A stretch of DNA of 57,826 nt. It comes from a bacterium. GTDB taxonomy: Bacteria > Ratteibacteria > UBA8468 > B48-G9 > JAFGKM01. The translations under genes were made by a program, and so were the position numbers. The stretch spans positions 1-57,826 of the forward strand of contig JAOAIL010000007.1 in NCBI GenBank assembly GCA_026414725.1, in the 5' to 3' direction. The first letter of the stretch is position 1. Every line of letters begins with the position of its first letter. Of this stretch, positions 1 to 9,791 are shown piece after piece. The notes below the pieces were generated by a model. The model did not search any database and was not told the origin of the DNA. It saw nothing but the letters and a program-made list of their open reading frames with translations.

Positions 1-769
1 GGTCTATTGACTGCAACTAATGGGCCCGGTTAGGACCACTCGCTTTCGCTACGGCTTCTCCGCTAAAGCGGATTAACCTCGCTACAGTCAATAACTCGCC
101 GGCTCATTCTTCAATAGGCACGCCGTCATCCACCTCCACCGAAGCTTTGGTGGACTCCGACTGCTTGTAGGCATATAGTTTCAGGTTCTATTTCACTCCC
201 CTCCCGGGGTTCTTTTCACCTTTCCCTCGCGGTACTCGTGCACTATCGGTCGAAACCTTGTATTTAGCCTTGGGAGGTGGTCCTCCCGGATTCCTACGGA
301 GCTCCTCGGTTCCTCCGTAGTACTTAGGTATCTGGCACAGGCGTTTTCAGAATTTTGTCTACAGGACTTTCACCTTCTATGGTTGACCTTTCCATGCCAT
401 TCAACTATCCTGAAAAACTTTTAGACCTGTTGAGAGAGTAGGTTCTCTCATGCCAGACCCTGCAACCCCGTATAATGAACACACCTACGTTATTACCATT
501 ATACGGTTTAGGCTCTTCCCCTTTCGCTCGCCGCTACTAAGGGAATCGAAAATTTCTTTCTTTTCCTCAGGGTACTGAGATGGTTCACTTCCCCTGGTTC
601 GCCTTCGTCTTGCGACGAATCTCCATCCTTACGGACAGAGGGGTTGCCCCATTCGGGAATCCCCGGATCACAGGTTGCTTGCACCTTCCCGGGGCTTTTC
701 GCAGCTTGCCACGCCCTTCATCGCCATGTTTCGCCTAGGCATTCACTATATGCCCTTATTAGCTTGACC
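1..769 (-). rRNA. rrl: 23S rRNA, 5' part (truncated by window start)
   Basis: The reverse complement carries conserved 5'-domain 23S signatures: the opening helix strand GGTCAAGCTAATAAGGGCAT at about 769-750, then segments matching the E. coli GATGAAGGACGTG and CCGAATGGGGAAACCC regions, and further in the segment around AAAAGAACCCCGGGAGGGGAG. The first ~770 nt of the gene are present; the 3' two thirds lie outside the window. No 16S gene lies upstream; a protein gene and tRNA-Ala occupy that side. The open frames inside it are not genes. Confidence 0.96.
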
Positions 770-820
770 ATAAATTTTAAATTGTCAAAGAACATCTCAA
801 AGATTATTAAAAGGAAGGTT

Positions 821-849
821 ATTATACTCCCTTTTTTTATCTGTGTCAA
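821..849 (-). promoter_or_regulatory. Consensus sigma-70 promoter for 23S rRNA
   Basis: On the minus strand TTGACA (849-844) is followed after exactly 17 nt by TATAAT (826-821), a perfect match to the housekeeping consensus. Transcription would start near 814, leaving a ~45-nt leader before the 23S 5' end at ~769. The leader contains a second TTGACA-like run (CTTTGACAATTTAAA) of the kind often seen just before mature 23S ends. It implies the 23S gene is transcribed independently of any 16S gene. Confidence 0.85.
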
Positions 850-864
850 ATTATTTTACCCTTT

Positions 865-2220
865 TTAAACCACCCTGTCAAGAGAACTTATTTTAGTATA
901 AGAAGATATTAGATTGCAAATAATCTCTTTTTCAGTAGCACCACATCTTTCCTTTAAAAAGTTACCAATTTCATTAACTGCTTTTTTAGGACCCTGTATC
1001 ATTATTTCTACATTTTCGTTTGATAAACCTTCTCTTATGTCAGGAATGGCTATCATCATCTCCACTGTGCTTTTTAAGTTATATTTATTTCTATTGTAGT
1101 AAAGGTATGTATCTAATCTATATTTTTCTGCTATCTGAGTAACAGGCATTATTGGTCTTATGTGAAAGTCCTCTATTCTGTAAGAGTAAAGTATAAGTTT
1201 TTTTGTAGAATAGATAAATTCATCTGCATCCATACCCATTTTTCTGAATATCTTTGCAGAGACTTCCCTTCCCATAATAAGGAAAAATACAGAATAATTG
1301 AGAACAAATTCTCTTAAAGTTTCTTTTATTGCATTGTTTGATACCAAACGAGAAATTTGAGAGTATGTAGAATATCTCCTTACTTTGTCACTATGCCTTT
1401 CATAGAAATGTGCAAGTGCCTTACCCATCTCTAAAAGGTGTAGAGATATAGCCACATGACTTCTTATCTTTTTTATATCAGGGTAGGTATTCTCTATCTC
1501 TGTGTTTTTAAGGAATGTATCATAGAGTGACTCAATCTGGTTAAGTATTGACCTGTATTTCTCCATTACTTCTTCTGTAATTTCTTCTTCTGATTTTATA
1601 CCACATACGAAGGTATTAAATACCTCAGTGCTTTCAAGAAATTTTACCAGGATGCCAACTGCTCTTTCTTCTTTTTCTTTTATTGTATCTTCTTCAATAT
1701 CAGGAGGAAGGATTTTCTTCTGGATTTCTATTAGCATTTTCTTCTTGATATATCTTTCTTTTGTTTTTTTAACTCCAATTTTTAATGCTTCTTCCTGTAA
1801 TGCTTCTCCAAGATTTTTCAGCGCATTTAAATAAAGAGATATCGTCTCTTTTATCTTCTTAATAAATCTCTCTTTTTCTCGTTCAGAGATTTCAAGGTTA
1901 TAACTTTTTACCCTTGCCAGGATATGTAGTCCTTGAAATATAGTAATGTTTATCCATCTTATAGAACCAATCAACTCTCTAAAATAAAAAAACTTTCTGT
2001 TGTGAGAAGCACCATAATCATCAAGGAATGTTTCTATTTCTTCTACTTCCCGCATCACAGAGAATATAAGTTCTCTGTCAGGGAAGGACTTTTTATTTAT
2101 AATCTCTTCAAAAATTATAAGGAGTGTTTTACTTATAGAATTAAGGCGAGGGATAAAATCGTTCTCTATCTCCTTTTCACTCATTATCTTAACCAGCGAA
2201 TCTGTTTTTTTATCTTTCAT
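865..2220 (-). CDS. Hypothetical protein, 451 aa, helical
   Basis: I do not recognise the family. The frame could open 36 codons further upstream, but that stretch runs into tRNA-Ala, so I place the start at the internal Met (MKDKKTDSLVK), preceded by AAGGAA at a good distance. The protein is Lys/Glu-rich and looks mostly alpha-helical, with no signal peptide or clear membrane segment. The C-terminal ~60 residues hold a compact segment (IMIQGPKKAVNEIGNFLKERCG). It lies between tRNA-Ala and the 23S gene on the same strand and is probably transcribed from the tRNA-Ala promoter. Its stop lies only 16 nt from the -35 box of the 23S promoter. Confidence 0.75.
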   Translation of the reverse strand: MKDKKTDSLVKIMSEKEIENDFIPRLNSISKTLLIIFEEIINKKSFPDRELIFSVMREVEEIETFLDDYGASHNRKFFYFRELIGSIRWINITIFQGLHILARVKSYNLEISEREKERFIKKIKETISLYLNALKNLGEALQEEALKIGVKKTKERYIKKKMLIEIQKKILPPDIEEDTIKEKEERAVGILVKFLESTEVFNTFVCGIKSEEEITEEVMEKYRSILNQIESLYDTFLKNTEIENTYPDIKKIRSHVAISLHLLEMGKALAHFYERHSDKVRRYSTYSQISRLVSNNAIKETLREFVLNYSVFFLIMGREVSAKIFRKMGMDADEFIYSTKKLILYSYRIEDFHIRPIMPVTQIAEKYRLDTYLYYNRNKYNLKSTVEMMIAIPDIREGLSNENVEIMIQGPKKAVNEIGNFLKERCGATEKEIICNLISSYTKISSLDRVV

Positions 2221-2287
2221 AAAAATTCCTTTTAATAAATTAAAAATAACAGTTATAGGATATTTTAATCTATTTTTAAAAAATAAG

Positions 2288-2359
2288 TGGAGATAGCGGG
2301 AGTTGAACCCGCAACCTTCCGCGTGCAAGGCGGACGCTCTCCCTTTGAGCTATATCCCC
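2288..2359 (-). tRNA. tRNA-Ala (TGC)
   Basis: The 72-nt minus-strand cloverleaf has acceptor GGGGATA/TATCTCC, D-arm GCTC/GAGC, anticodon loop CTTGCAC (TGC, reads GCA) and T-arm GCGGG-TTCAACT-CCCGC, with discriminator A. The 3' CCA is not encoded. tRNA-Ala(TGC) is a usual resident of the 16S-23S spacer; here it lies ~1.5 kb upstream of a 23S gene with a protein gene between them. Confidence 0.95.
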
Positions 2360-2409
2360 ATTTCCTAATAGTTTAATTGCTACAAAATTAACAGTATTTA
2401 TTGTATATT

Positions 2410-2437
2410 ATTATATCAAAAACATAGGGACAGTCAA
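2410..2437 (-). promoter_or_regulatory. Promoter of tRNA-Ala
   Basis: Minus strand TTGACT (2437-2432), 16-nt spacer, TATAAT (2415-2410). The start point would be near 2403, about 44 nt before the tRNA. It probably also drives the 451-aa gene downstream, since no terminator is visible between them. Confidence 0.65.
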
Positions 2438-2454
2438 CATCGGTGTTAAGAATT

Positions 2455-2484
2455 TTGGAAATAAGAAAGATAAGAGTATATAAT
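2455..2484 (+). promoter_or_regulatory. Putative promoter with very short leader
   Basis: TTGGAA (2455-2460), 18-nt spacer, TATAAT (2479-2484). The ATG of the next gene lies 10 nt after the -10 box, leaving about 3 nt of leader and no room for a Shine-Dalgarno sequence. Confidence 0.5.
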
Positions 2485-2494
2485 AAAAGTAATT

Positions 2495-4291
2495 ATGAAC
2501 CACAAAAAACTTATTTTATTTCTGGCATCCTTAACACCTCTGATATTTCTGCCATACCTTAGAAACACCTTTTATGTTCCTAAAATTGTTTGGATTTTTC
2601 TGATAACTATATTGATTTCTACTGTGTGCATAAAGTATAAATTGTTTGGGTACAGAAACACCTTTATTATACCTATAGGTCTAATAACTTTCTGGTATTT
2701 AATATCTTTAAATCGTTGTGTAAACATTTTTGAAGGGATATATGCAGTTTTAATTTTTATACTTTTTATTACCTTTTACATTTCATTAGAGGATTTAGTA
2801 TCAAAGGATGTTGCAGTTATAGATATTTTTATAGGTTATTTGGTCCTGGTAAGTTTCATGGTTTCTTTATATGGGATATTACAGATATGTGGTATAGATT
2901 TTTTAAGGTGGGAGGTGGAAAGGACTGCATTAAGTACATTAGGGAGGCGAAACTTTGCTGGTGAGTATCTTGTAATGGTGATTCCATATGTTTATTATTT
3001 ATTATATAAGGAAAAGAAGTGGTATCTGTATATAGTTTTATTGTTTTTAATTTCCCATCTGGTTTTTACATTTACCCGTGCCAGTTATATTGCCTTTTTT
3101 GTTTCAAGTGTTGTATTTTTCATTCTGGTAAGTAAAAGAATCTCGTTAAATAAGAAAGCAATAATATTTCTCTGTATATTGCTTTTTTCTTATAATGCCT
3201 TTTCTGATATCAAGACATTTGAGAAAGGGACAGTAAAAAGCAGATTTCTTATCTGGAGTATAACATTGAAGATGATTAAGTCCAATCCTTTGATGGGTGT
3301 AGGTCCTGGTAATTTTTTTGTTATGTATCCTTACTATGCAATAGGTGAAGAAAAGGCGCTCAGGGGTATATCTCTTGTAGTGGACAGGGCACACAATGAC
3401 TATTTAGATATATGTGCTGAGACAGGAATAACAGGAATTTTTCTTTTCCTCTATCTTCTATATTGTTTTTTCAAGGTATGTATTATTTTGTATAGAGATA
3501 TAGATAGAAAAAGGAAGTTATTGATAGCAGGTATTATTTCTTCAGTTGTTGCTATGTGTATCAATGCTTTAGCATCCTTCCCATTCAACAATCCAGCTAC
3601 ACTTTTTTTATTCTGGACTAATGTATCATTTGCTGGTGGTATATACAGAAAGGTGAAAGGTGAAAGGTCTGTGAAGGTGAGCTATTCTATAGTTAAATTT
3701 TATCTGGTAATTTTTGCTATTACAGGTATTGTTTTAAGTTATAGAGGTATAAAAGCGGGTAGATGTGCCTTTCTTGCTAAAGTTTTTAAAGGAAAGCAAT
3801 CCCTTCAATTTGCAGAAAGCGCTGTAGCTTACAACCCTTTCTCTTTCAAATATTTACATTTTGCAGGGACTACCGCTCTGAACTTAGGGGAATATCAAAA
3901 AGCATATGAATTGTTGACAAAAGGAATTAATTTACATCCTTACTATGATTCAACTCATAATAATCTTGGTTTAATATATCTTTTCATAGGCGATATAGAA
4001 AAAGCAGAGAGTTCATTTTTCACTGCCCTTAAGTTAAATCCTGATAACTATGAGTTTAACAACAATATTGGCTTTTTATATCTTACTACAAAAGATTATG
4101 AGAAAGCCATTAATTATTTGACAAAAGCAATTCAACTAAAACCGGATGCCTATCTTTCTTTTTACAGTTTAGGAGTGGCTTATTATATGAAAAAACAATA
4201 CAGTGAAGCAAAAGAACAGTTCAGAAAAGTGCTTGAAATAAATCCTGATTTTTATCCAGCAAAAGAATATCTTGAAAAAATATCCCGTTAA
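2495..4291 (+). CDS. O-antigen ligase/polymerase family membrane protein with C-terminal TPRs
   Basis: Residues 1-~430 form roughly ten to twelve hydrophobic segments with the Wzy_C-type core: a periplasmic loop containing GVGPGNF and, near residue 300, [17 protein letters not shown], characteristic of O-antigen ligases and polymerases (WaaL/Wzy superfamily), which join or polymerise undecaprenyl-linked glycans at the outer face of the inner membrane. About residues 455-595 are TPR repeats (pattern [19 protein letters not shown], then two more), presumably periplasmic. Fusions of this kind are common in deep-branching Gram-negatives. The stop overlaps the convergent GH4 gene by 4 nt. Substrate cannot be read from sequence. 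Confidence 0.85.
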   Translation: MNHKKLILFLASLTPLIFLPYLRNTFYVPKIVWIFLITILISTVCIKYKLFGYRNTFIIPIGLITFWYLISLNRCVNIFEGIYAVLIFILFITFYISLEDLVSKDVAVIDIFIGYLVLVSFMVSLYGILQICGIDFLRWEVERTALSTLGRRNFAGEYLVMVIPYVYYLLYKEKKWYLYIVLLFLISHLVFTFTRASYIAFFVSSVVFFILVSKRISLNKKAIIFLCILLFSYNAFSDIKTFEKGTVKSRFLIWSITLKMIKSNPLMGVGPGNFFVMYPYYAIGEEKALRGISLVVDRAHNDYLDICAETGITGIFLFLYLLYCFFKVCIILYRDIDRKRKLLIAGIISSVVAMCINALASFPFNNPATLFLFWTNVSFAGGIYRKVKGERSVKVSYSIVKFYLVIFAITGIVLSYRGIKAGRCAFLAKVFKGKQSLQFAESAVAYNPFSFKYLHFAGTTALNLGEYQKAYELLTKGINLHPYYDSTHNNLGLIYLFIGDIEKAESSFFTALKLNPDNYEFNNNIGFLYLTTKDYEKAINYLTKAIQLKPDAYLSFYSLGVAYYMKKQYSEAKEQFRKVLEINPDFYPAKEYLEKISR

Positions 4292-5610
4292 AAGCGGATA
4301 CTTTTAAATTGTGGAAGATAGTCCTTATTTTTTTCAAGCATCTCTTTTACCATCTGTCTTATCTCCGCAAGTGAAAGAACACTTGCAGTTAAAGGGTCAT
4401 AACATATCGCATGATAGACCATCTCTGCATTACCTGTCAATGCTGCCTCAACTGCCATCTCTTCTACCGCTATATTTATATTGTTGAGTGCGGCACACTG
4501 CGGAGGAAGTGGTCCAACATATATAGTATTAAATCCTCTTTTATCTGCAAGCACTGGAACTTCTACACAGGCATTATAAGGCAGATTTGGGATAATGCCT
4601 GTGTTTGGAACATTACCATTGAATACAAATGGTTCTCCACCCATATAAGCATTTATTATGCTTGCCGCATATTCATGACCTCTTTTAAGATTAATGGGTT
4701 CTTTCAGCCACTTTTTAATATCATCTCTCCATGTATCTTCTCTTTTAAGATATTCATCAAGAATATATCTATGGACTCCAGGGTTCCATCCAGTCCCATG
4801 TGTACAGTATTTTTCTATCAATTCGGGTCTTTTTCTGAACCACCAGTTATACTCTGAGTTATGTCCACTTGATTCAGTTACATAGTAACCGAGTGCAAGG
4901 AACATTTCATTTCTTACAATTTCTTCTTGATATATCTCTTTATTTTCTTTTATTGCTTTTCTTATAAGTGGATAAGCATCCTTCCCGTTTTTCTTAAATT
5001 CAATATACCATGCCTGATGGTTAATCCCTCCACATACATATGTGATCTCATCCATTTTTGCTCCAATCCATCTTGCAAGCATCTCAGCGGTTCCCTGAAC
5101 ACTGTGACAGAGTCCTGTTACCTTTAAAGAGGTTTTTTTCTGCATTGCCCTGCATAGCATAGCCATAGGATTTGTGTAGTTAAGAAATATAGCATCAGGA
5201 CAAATCTTTTCAATATCTTTGCAGATATCCAACATCACAGGAATGGTTCTTAATGCTCTAAAAATACCTGCTGCTCCTCTTGTGTCGCCGACATTAAAAT
5301 CCACACCATACCTCTTTGGTATCTCTATATCATGCCTCCATATATGGACATCACCAGCTAGGATTGTACATATAACAGCATCAGCACCTTTCAGCGCTTT
5401 TTTTCTGTCCATCGTTACTTCAAGTTTTGCGGGATATTTACCAACGGATATAATCTTCTCCACTGCCTCTTTTATAAAACCTAAACGCTCTTTATCAATA
5501 TCCATCAGACATATAGTTGCATCTTTAAGGAGTGGAAAGGTAAGAATATCCTTTATCAATGTTCTTGTAAATCCAAAACTTCCAGCACCTATGAAAGATA
5601 TCTTTGCCAT
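4288..5610 (-). CDS. Glycoside hydrolase family 4 (alpha-galactosidase/alpha-glucosidase-like)
   Basis: 440 aa, the usual GH4 size. The N-terminal Rossmann motif ([15 protein letters not shown]) binds NAD+. Family signatures follow: [15 protein letters not shown] (Cys and His used for metal binding in MelA-type enzymes) and [10 protein letters not shown]4 enzymes cleave glycosides by a redox-assisted elimination using NAD+ and Mn2+. The MelA-like CHSVQ motif favours alpha-galactosidase or alpha-glucosidase rather than a 6-phospho enzyme, but specificity is inferred. No signal peptide, so it acts in the cytoplasm. A strong RBS (AGGAGG) precedes the ATG. Confidence 0.88.
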   Translation of the reverse strand: MAKISFIGAGSFGFTRTLIKDILTFPLLKDATICLMDIDKERLGFIKEAVEKIISVGKYPAKLEVTMDRKKALKGADAVICTILAGDVHIWRHDIEIPKRYGVDFNVGDTRGAAGIFRALRTIPVMLDICKDIEKICPDAIFLNYTNPMAMLCRAMQKKTSLKVTGLCHSVQGTAEMLARWIGAKMDEITYVCGGINHQAWYIEFKKNGKDAYPLIRKAIKENKEIYQEEIVRNEMFLALGYYVTESSGHNSEYNWWFRKRPELIEKYCTHGTGWNPGVHRYILDEYLKREDTWRDDIKKWLKEPINLKRGHEYAASIINAYMGGEPFVFNGNVPNTGIIPNLPYNACVEVPVLADKRGFNTIYVGPLPPQCAALNNINIAVEEMAVEAALTGNAEMVYHAICYDPLTASVLSLAEIRQMVKEMLEKNKDYLPQFKSIRF

Positions 5611-5645
5611 TGTTTCCTCCTCTTTGAAATTTTATTTAAACTTTA

Positions 5646-5673
5646 ATTATAGAATTTTCATTTACTTTGTCAA
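5646..5673 (-). promoter_or_regulatory. Promoter of the GH4 gene
   Basis: Minus strand TTGACA (5673-5668), 16-nt spacer, TATAAT (5651-5646). It sits back-to-back with the prepilin peptidase promoter, the two -35 boxes being 6 nt apart. Confidence 0.75.
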
Positions 5674-5679
5674 ATTAAA

Positions 5680-5708
5680 TTGACTTATGAAATTTTTATA
5701 GATAAAAT
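5680..5708 (+). promoter_or_regulatory. Promoter of prepilin peptidase operon, leaderless arrangement
   Basis: TTGACT (5680-5685), 17-nt spacer, TAAAAT (5703-5708), then 6 nt and the ATG at 5715. The predicted start of transcription coincides with the start codon. No Shine-Dalgarno is present. Confidence 0.7.
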
Positions 5709-5714
5709 AGTGAT

Positions 5715-6491
5715 ATGGGAATATTAATTTTTATACTTGGACTGGCTTTTGGAAGTTTTGCAAATGTGGTTATATATCGTTTACCAAAAGGTAAGTCTAT
5801 AATATATCCTGGTTCTCAATGTCCTTCCTGTGGTAAAAATATCCTATGGTATGATAATATACCTCTTTTAAGTTACCTGCTACTTAAAGGTAAATGCCGT
5901 TTCTGTAAAGCAAAAATATCCTGTAGATATTTTGTTGTAGAATTGATTACAGGACTGCTATTTCTGTCTTTATATTTGAAGTTTGGTCTGACGGTAAACC
6001 TTTTAATATATGCCTTTTTTGTTTGCTGCCTTTTAATAATGGGTTTTATAGATATAGATACCTATCTTATATCTGATGTAATTGTTCTTCCTGGAATTGT
6101 TATCGGACTTTTATGTGCTATTTTCTTCCCCCAGATACATTATGATATAACGAAGATAGGAAGTATATGGTATTCATTCACAGGAATTCTGCTGGGAAGT
6201 GGTATTCTTATATTTCTGGCTATGATAGGTAAACTACTTTTCAAAAAGGAAGCAATGGGAGGAGGGGACATAAAACTTCTTGCTATGATAGGAGCATTTC
6301 TTGGATGGAAATGTGTTTTTATTACCATATTTTTTGCCTCTCTATTAGGGACAGTTATAAGTTTGTCCCTTATAGCACTAAAGAAAAAGAAGATGGAGGA
6401 TTATGTTCCATTCGGCCCATATTTAGGATTAGGAGCGATTGTATCTCTTTTTTATAAAGGAACAACTTTTCTCGGGTTTTTTATAAACTAA
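5715..6491 (+). CDS. pilD: Prepilin peptidase / N-methyltransferase (A24)
   Basis: 258-aa polytopic membrane protein. The cytoplasmic zinc-binding loop has C36/C39 and C61/C64. The two aspartates of the A24 aspartic protease active site sit in FIDIDTYLISD (D113) and GGGDIKLL (D185). It cleaves the leader at the KGFTLIE motif of type IV pilins and pseudopilins and methylates the new N-terminus. Likely clients in this window are the three pseudopilins at 39.4, 45.5 and 47.8 kb. It heads an apparently single transcript through 10905. The ATG lies 6 nt after its -10 box. Confidence 0.95.
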   Translation: MGILIFILGLAFGSFANVVIYRLPKGKSIIYPGSQCPSCGKNILWYDNIPLLSYLLLKGKCRFCKAKISCRYFVVELITGLLFLSLYLKFGLTVNLLIYAFFVCCLLIMGFIDIDTYLISDVIVLPGIVIGLLCAIFFPQIHYDITKIGSIWYSFTGILLGSGILIFLAMIGKLLFKKEAMGGGDIKLLAMIGAFLGWKCVFITIFFASLLGTVISLSLIALKKKKMEDYVPFGPYLGLGAIVSLFYKGTTFLGFFIN

Positions 6492-6515
6492 AATTTAAGA
6501 AGAAAAGCAGAATAG

Positions 6516-7058
6516 ATGATTATGAGTCAGGCAAGTATTGAAATTGTTAAAGAATTTTTCTTAATCCATAATTTTTTCGTCCTTAAAAGGGATGATATTC
6601 TTTTTGTTAAAAATGCTGAAATTATAGAATCAGAAGAAACAGAAAAGTTTATTCTCTCAGGAAGTGAAATATGTAAGGTTGTTAAAAATGCTGTTTTAAA
6701 GCCGGTCTGCTGGCATACAATGAAATTTACTCCTGTCGTTCTTTCCCGTTTTCCTGAGATATTTGAATTTGTAAGAGGTAAATATATAACGGAAAGTAAA
6801 AAGTTTTTTCAAGGAGATGTTTATAAAAAAATACTTGTTATCCCTTCTCTTCCTGCTTCAGATAATCTTCGTAAGGAAAGTATAAATATAATGAAGGTAA
6901 AAGGTATTGACCATATTGTTATATTTCCTTCTATTATTGCTTCTCTAATTGACAGTATAGATGCAAGGAATGTATATCTTTCTTCTGTAAATGAGATATT
7001 AAGGGTTCTTAAATTTTATAAATTTTTTACTGATAAAGAACAGAAACTCCCATTTTAA
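6516..7058 (+). CDS. Hypothetical protein, 180 aa
   Basis: Not recognised. Soluble mixed alpha/beta protein without signal peptide or membrane segment. It is embedded between the prepilin peptidase (24 nt upstream) and RecG (2 nt downstream), so it is co-transcribed. An internal Met two codons in (MSQASIEIVKEFF) is an equally good start. The central part (KYITESKKFFQGDVYKK, then KKILVIPSLPAS and IDHIVIFPSIIASL) suggests alternating strands and helices. Any nuclease-like reading would be speculation. Confidence 0.7.
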   Translation: MIMSQASIEIVKEFFLIHNFFVLKRDDILFVKNAEIIESEETEKFILSGSEICKVVKNAVLKPVCWHTMKFTPVVLSRFPEIFEFVRGKYITESKKFFQGDVYKKILVIPSLPASDNLRKESINIMKVKGIDHIVIFPSIIASLIDSIDARNVYLSSVNEILRVLKFYKFFTDKEQKLPF

Positions 7059-7060
7059 CA

Positions 7061-9085
7061 ATGAATGTAACGTTGGATACACCACTTATATACCTGCCTT
7101 CTGTTGGAGAAAAACGTGCTAAATCACTTGAAAAACTTGGGTTGAAAAAGGTATGTGATTTACTTTTTCTTTTCCCCCGTAAATACCTTGACCTCAGAAA
7201 TTTTAAGAAGATAGGAGCGCTTATTCCTGATGAGTTTGTATCTGTAAAAGGGAAGGTAATGGCGAGAGAAGAGAAGGTAATACCTGTAAGGTATGGAAAG
7301 TCATATCTAAAGGTTGCAATATCAGATGGTTCAGGGGTTCTTTTTCTTGTTTTTTTTAACCAGCCGTATCTTAAAAATACCTTTGCTTTAAATAAAGATT
7401 TTTTTGTAAATGGTAAGGTAGAGATATTTAATGGGCAGATGCAGATGGTGAATCCTTTATATGAAGAGTATAAGGAAATAAAAAGGGACTGGATTTTACC
7501 CGTCTATCCACTTTCTTCCGGACTTACACAAAAATATATGAGAAAACTGATAAAGTTTATTCTCCATAAAATTGAAGAATATCCTCCTGAAGTCCTCCCT
7601 TTAGAAGAGAGACAGGGTTTGAATCTTTCTAATATAAAATTTGCACTTCAAAATATACACTTTCCAAAGTCGGATATGAATCTTGAGAAGGCAAGAAACT
7701 ACCTTATTTTTCGTGAATTCTTTATTCTCCAGATGGGGCTCCTTTTGAAAAAAGCAAAAGGGAAGAGAGTATTTTCAGAGGTTCCTTTCAATACAGAAGA
7801 AAATGTTATTGAGATATTTCAGTCATATCTTCCTTTCAAACTCACAAAGCCACAGATTCAGGCGATGAAAGATATTTTGGAAGATATAAAAGAAGGGAAA
7901 GTTATAAGTAGGATGGTACATGGTGAGGTTGGTTCTGGCAAAACAATTGTTGCTGTTTTTGCATTATGGGTTTTTTCGCGGGCAGGTTATCAGTCAGCAC
8001 TTCTTGCTCCTACAGAGATACTTGCAGAACAGCACTATATCAATTGGCAGAAGTTTTTCTTAGAGCAGGACATTTCTGTGTCTTTATTAGTTGGACAGTT
8101 ATCAGAGGCAGAAAAGAAAAGGATAAGAGAAGGAGTTAAAAATGGAGATATAAAGGTTCTTATAGGAACACATACACTTCTAACAGAGACATTAGAATTT
8201 AAAAATCTTAAAATAGCAGTTGTGGATGAACTGCATAAGTTTGGAGTAAAACAGAGAGAGCGGTTAAAAGAAAAAGGGGAGGATGTTCACTACATTGTGA
8301 TGAGCGCTACTCCTATACCGAGAAGTATTGCTCTTACTTTTTATGGTGCACTTGATGTTTCAGTAATAGGAGAGATACCAAAAGGTGAGAGGAAGGTTAT
8401 ATCATACATATTTCCTGTGGAAGAGAAAGATAATGTGTATCAATTTATTGAGTATCAGAGTTCTCAAGGTAAACAGGGTTATATTGTCACACCTGCAATA
8501 GAGGGTAATGAAAGTATTGAATCAGCAATTAAGGAATACAACTATCTGAAAGAAAAACTTCCTCATATTTCTGTTGCTTTACTCCATGGCAGGATGTCAT
8601 ATAAAGAAAAAGATGAAATAATGAAAAATTTTAGAGCAAATGAAATATCAGTTCTCGTAGCAACATCCGTAATAGAGTCAGGGATAGATGTTCCTTCTGC
8701 TACATATATTATTATTGAACAAGCAGAAAGATTTGGATTGGCACAACTACATCAATTGAGAGGTAGGGTTGGAAGAGCAGGGGATGTAGGTTATTGTATA
8801 CTTGTTCCATATTCTTTTACTGATAGAGAGATAATGGAACGGCTTGAAAGTTTTGTGGAAACAGAAAGTGGTTTTGAAATAGCAGAGATTGATTTAAAAA
8901 TAAGAGGGCAGGGAGACCTGCTCGGTGTGAGACAGCATGGTGTCCCACCTCTAAAGATAGGTGATATAGTGAGGGATATGGAACTTCTCAATGTAGCGAG
9001 AGAAAAAGCAGAAAGGGTTATAAAGGAAATCCCTGCAGATATTCTTAAAGAAAAGTTTTTAAAAGAGGTCTTTATAAATGAATAA
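7061..9085 (+). CDS. recG: ATP-dependent DNA helicase RecG
   Basis: 674 aa, typical for RecG, which remodels stalled replication forks and branches Holliday junctions. The N-terminal wedge/OB domain (about 1-230) is followed by helicase motifs: Walker A GEVGSGKT (about 287-294), DEXH box DELHKFG (about 388-394; most RecGs read DEQHRFG), SATPIPR, and motif VI QLRGRVGRAG. The C-terminal RecG signature GQGDLLGVRQHG is present. It starts 2 nt after the upstream stop, and its 3' end overlaps the next start by 8 nt. Confidence 0.97.
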   Translation: MNVTLDTPLIYLPSVGEKRAKSLEKLGLKKVCDLLFLFPRKYLDLRNFKKIGALIPDEFVSVKGKVMAREEKVIPVRYGKSYLKVAISDGSGVLFLVFFNQPYLKNTFALNKDFFVNGKVEIFNGQMQMVNPLYEEYKEIKRDWILPVYPLSSGLTQKYMRKLIKFILHKIEEYPPEVLPLEERQGLNLSNIKFALQNIHFPKSDMNLEKARNYLIFREFFILQMGLLLKKAKGKRVFSEVPFNTEENVIEIFQSYLPFKLTKPQIQAMKDILEDIKEGKVISRMVHGEVGSGKTIVAVFALWVFSRAGYQSALLAPTEILAEQHYINWQKFFLEQDISVSLLVGQLSEAEKKRIREGVKNGDIKVLIGTHTLLTETLEFKNLKIAVVDELHKFGVKQRERLKEKGEDVHYIVMSATPIPRSIALTFYGALDVSVIGEIPKGERKVISYIFPVEEKDNVYQFIEYQSSQGKQGYIVTPAIEGNESIESAIKEYNYLKEKLPHISVALLHGRMSYKEKDEIMKNFRANEISVLVATSVIESGIDVPSATYIIIEQAERFGLAQLHQLRGRVGRAGDVGYCILVPYSFTDREIMERLESFVETESGFEIAEIDLKIRGQGDLLGVRQHGVPPLKIGDIVRDMELLNVAREKAERVIKEIPADILKEKFLKEVFINE

Positions 9086-9791
9086 AGAAATAGCGGTTTT
9101 AATTCCTGCACATAATGAAGAAAAAGCCATTGGTGGTCTCATATCAGAACTTAAAAAAAAGTTTGAAACAGTTATTGTAGTTGACGATGGCTCTTCAGAC
9201 AGAACAGGAATATTAGCGAGAGAAAATGGTGCTATTGTTTTGAGGCATCCTGTATGTAAGGGGAAAGGAGAGGCGCTAAAAACAGGGTTCCGCTATGTAC
9301 TTGAAAAAGGAGAAGGTATATCTGCTATCCTCACAATGGACGGAGATGGACAGCATAGAATAGAAGATATAGAAAATTTTATAAGGGGATACTACCGAAA
9401 TAAAAATATCTCTATATGGGTGGGGAAGAGAAAGATAAAAGGGACAAAGATGCCCTTTATAAGACGGCTTACCAATATCTCTATGTCATTGAGTATTTCT
9501 TTTTTTTCCCTCCAGTGGATACCCGATACACAGTGTGGATTCCGTCTTATAAAAAAGGATGTAATTAAAAATATACGTCTTTTAACCTCACATTTTGAAA
9601 CAGAATCAGAATTATTGATAAAAGCAGGATGGAAGATGTACAGGATTGGCTCTGTCCCTATATCTACTATATACAGTGAAGAGAAGAGTAAAATTAATCC
9701 TACGAGGGATACATTGAGATTTTTCGGTATGCTTTTAATTATATTCTTTCCACTCCTGCTGAAAGTAAAATGGAAGAGGCGGCTTTTATAA
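9078..9791 (+). CDS. Glycosyltransferase family 2 (polyprenyl-phosphate sugar transferase-like)
   Basis: 237 aa GT-A fold: nucleotide-binding VVDDGSSDRT near residue 40 and the metal-binding DGDGQH near residue 90, followed by a DTQCGFRL acceptor motif typical of dolichol-phosphate-mannose-synthase-like enzymes. One C-terminal hydrophobic helix (FFGMLLIIFFPLLLKV) probably anchors it to the membrane. It likely transfers a sugar to a lipid carrier for surface glycan assembly. Its 5' end overlaps recG by 8 nt and its 3' end overlaps pcm by 22 nt. Confidence 0.88.
   Translation: MNKEIAVLIPAHNEEKAIGGLISELKKKFETVIVVDDGSSDRTGILARENGAIVLRHPVCKGKGEALKTGFRYVLEKGEGISAILTMDGDGQHRIEDIENFIRGYYRNKNISIWVGKRKIKGTKMPFIRRLTNISMSLSISFFSLQWIPDTQCGFRLIKKDVIKNIRLLTSHFETESELLIKAGWKMYRIGSVPISTIYSEEKSKINPTRDTLRFFGMLLIIFFPLLLKVKWKRRLL

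Noticed and set aside
644-868. Plus-strand open frame of 74 codons at the left edge
   Set aside because: It lies inside the 5' end of the minus-strand 23S rRNA gene and its promoter.
2221-2328. 36-codon N-terminal extension of the 451-aa protein
   Set aside because: It overlaps tRNA-Ala; the internal Met has an AAGGAA ribosome-binding site.
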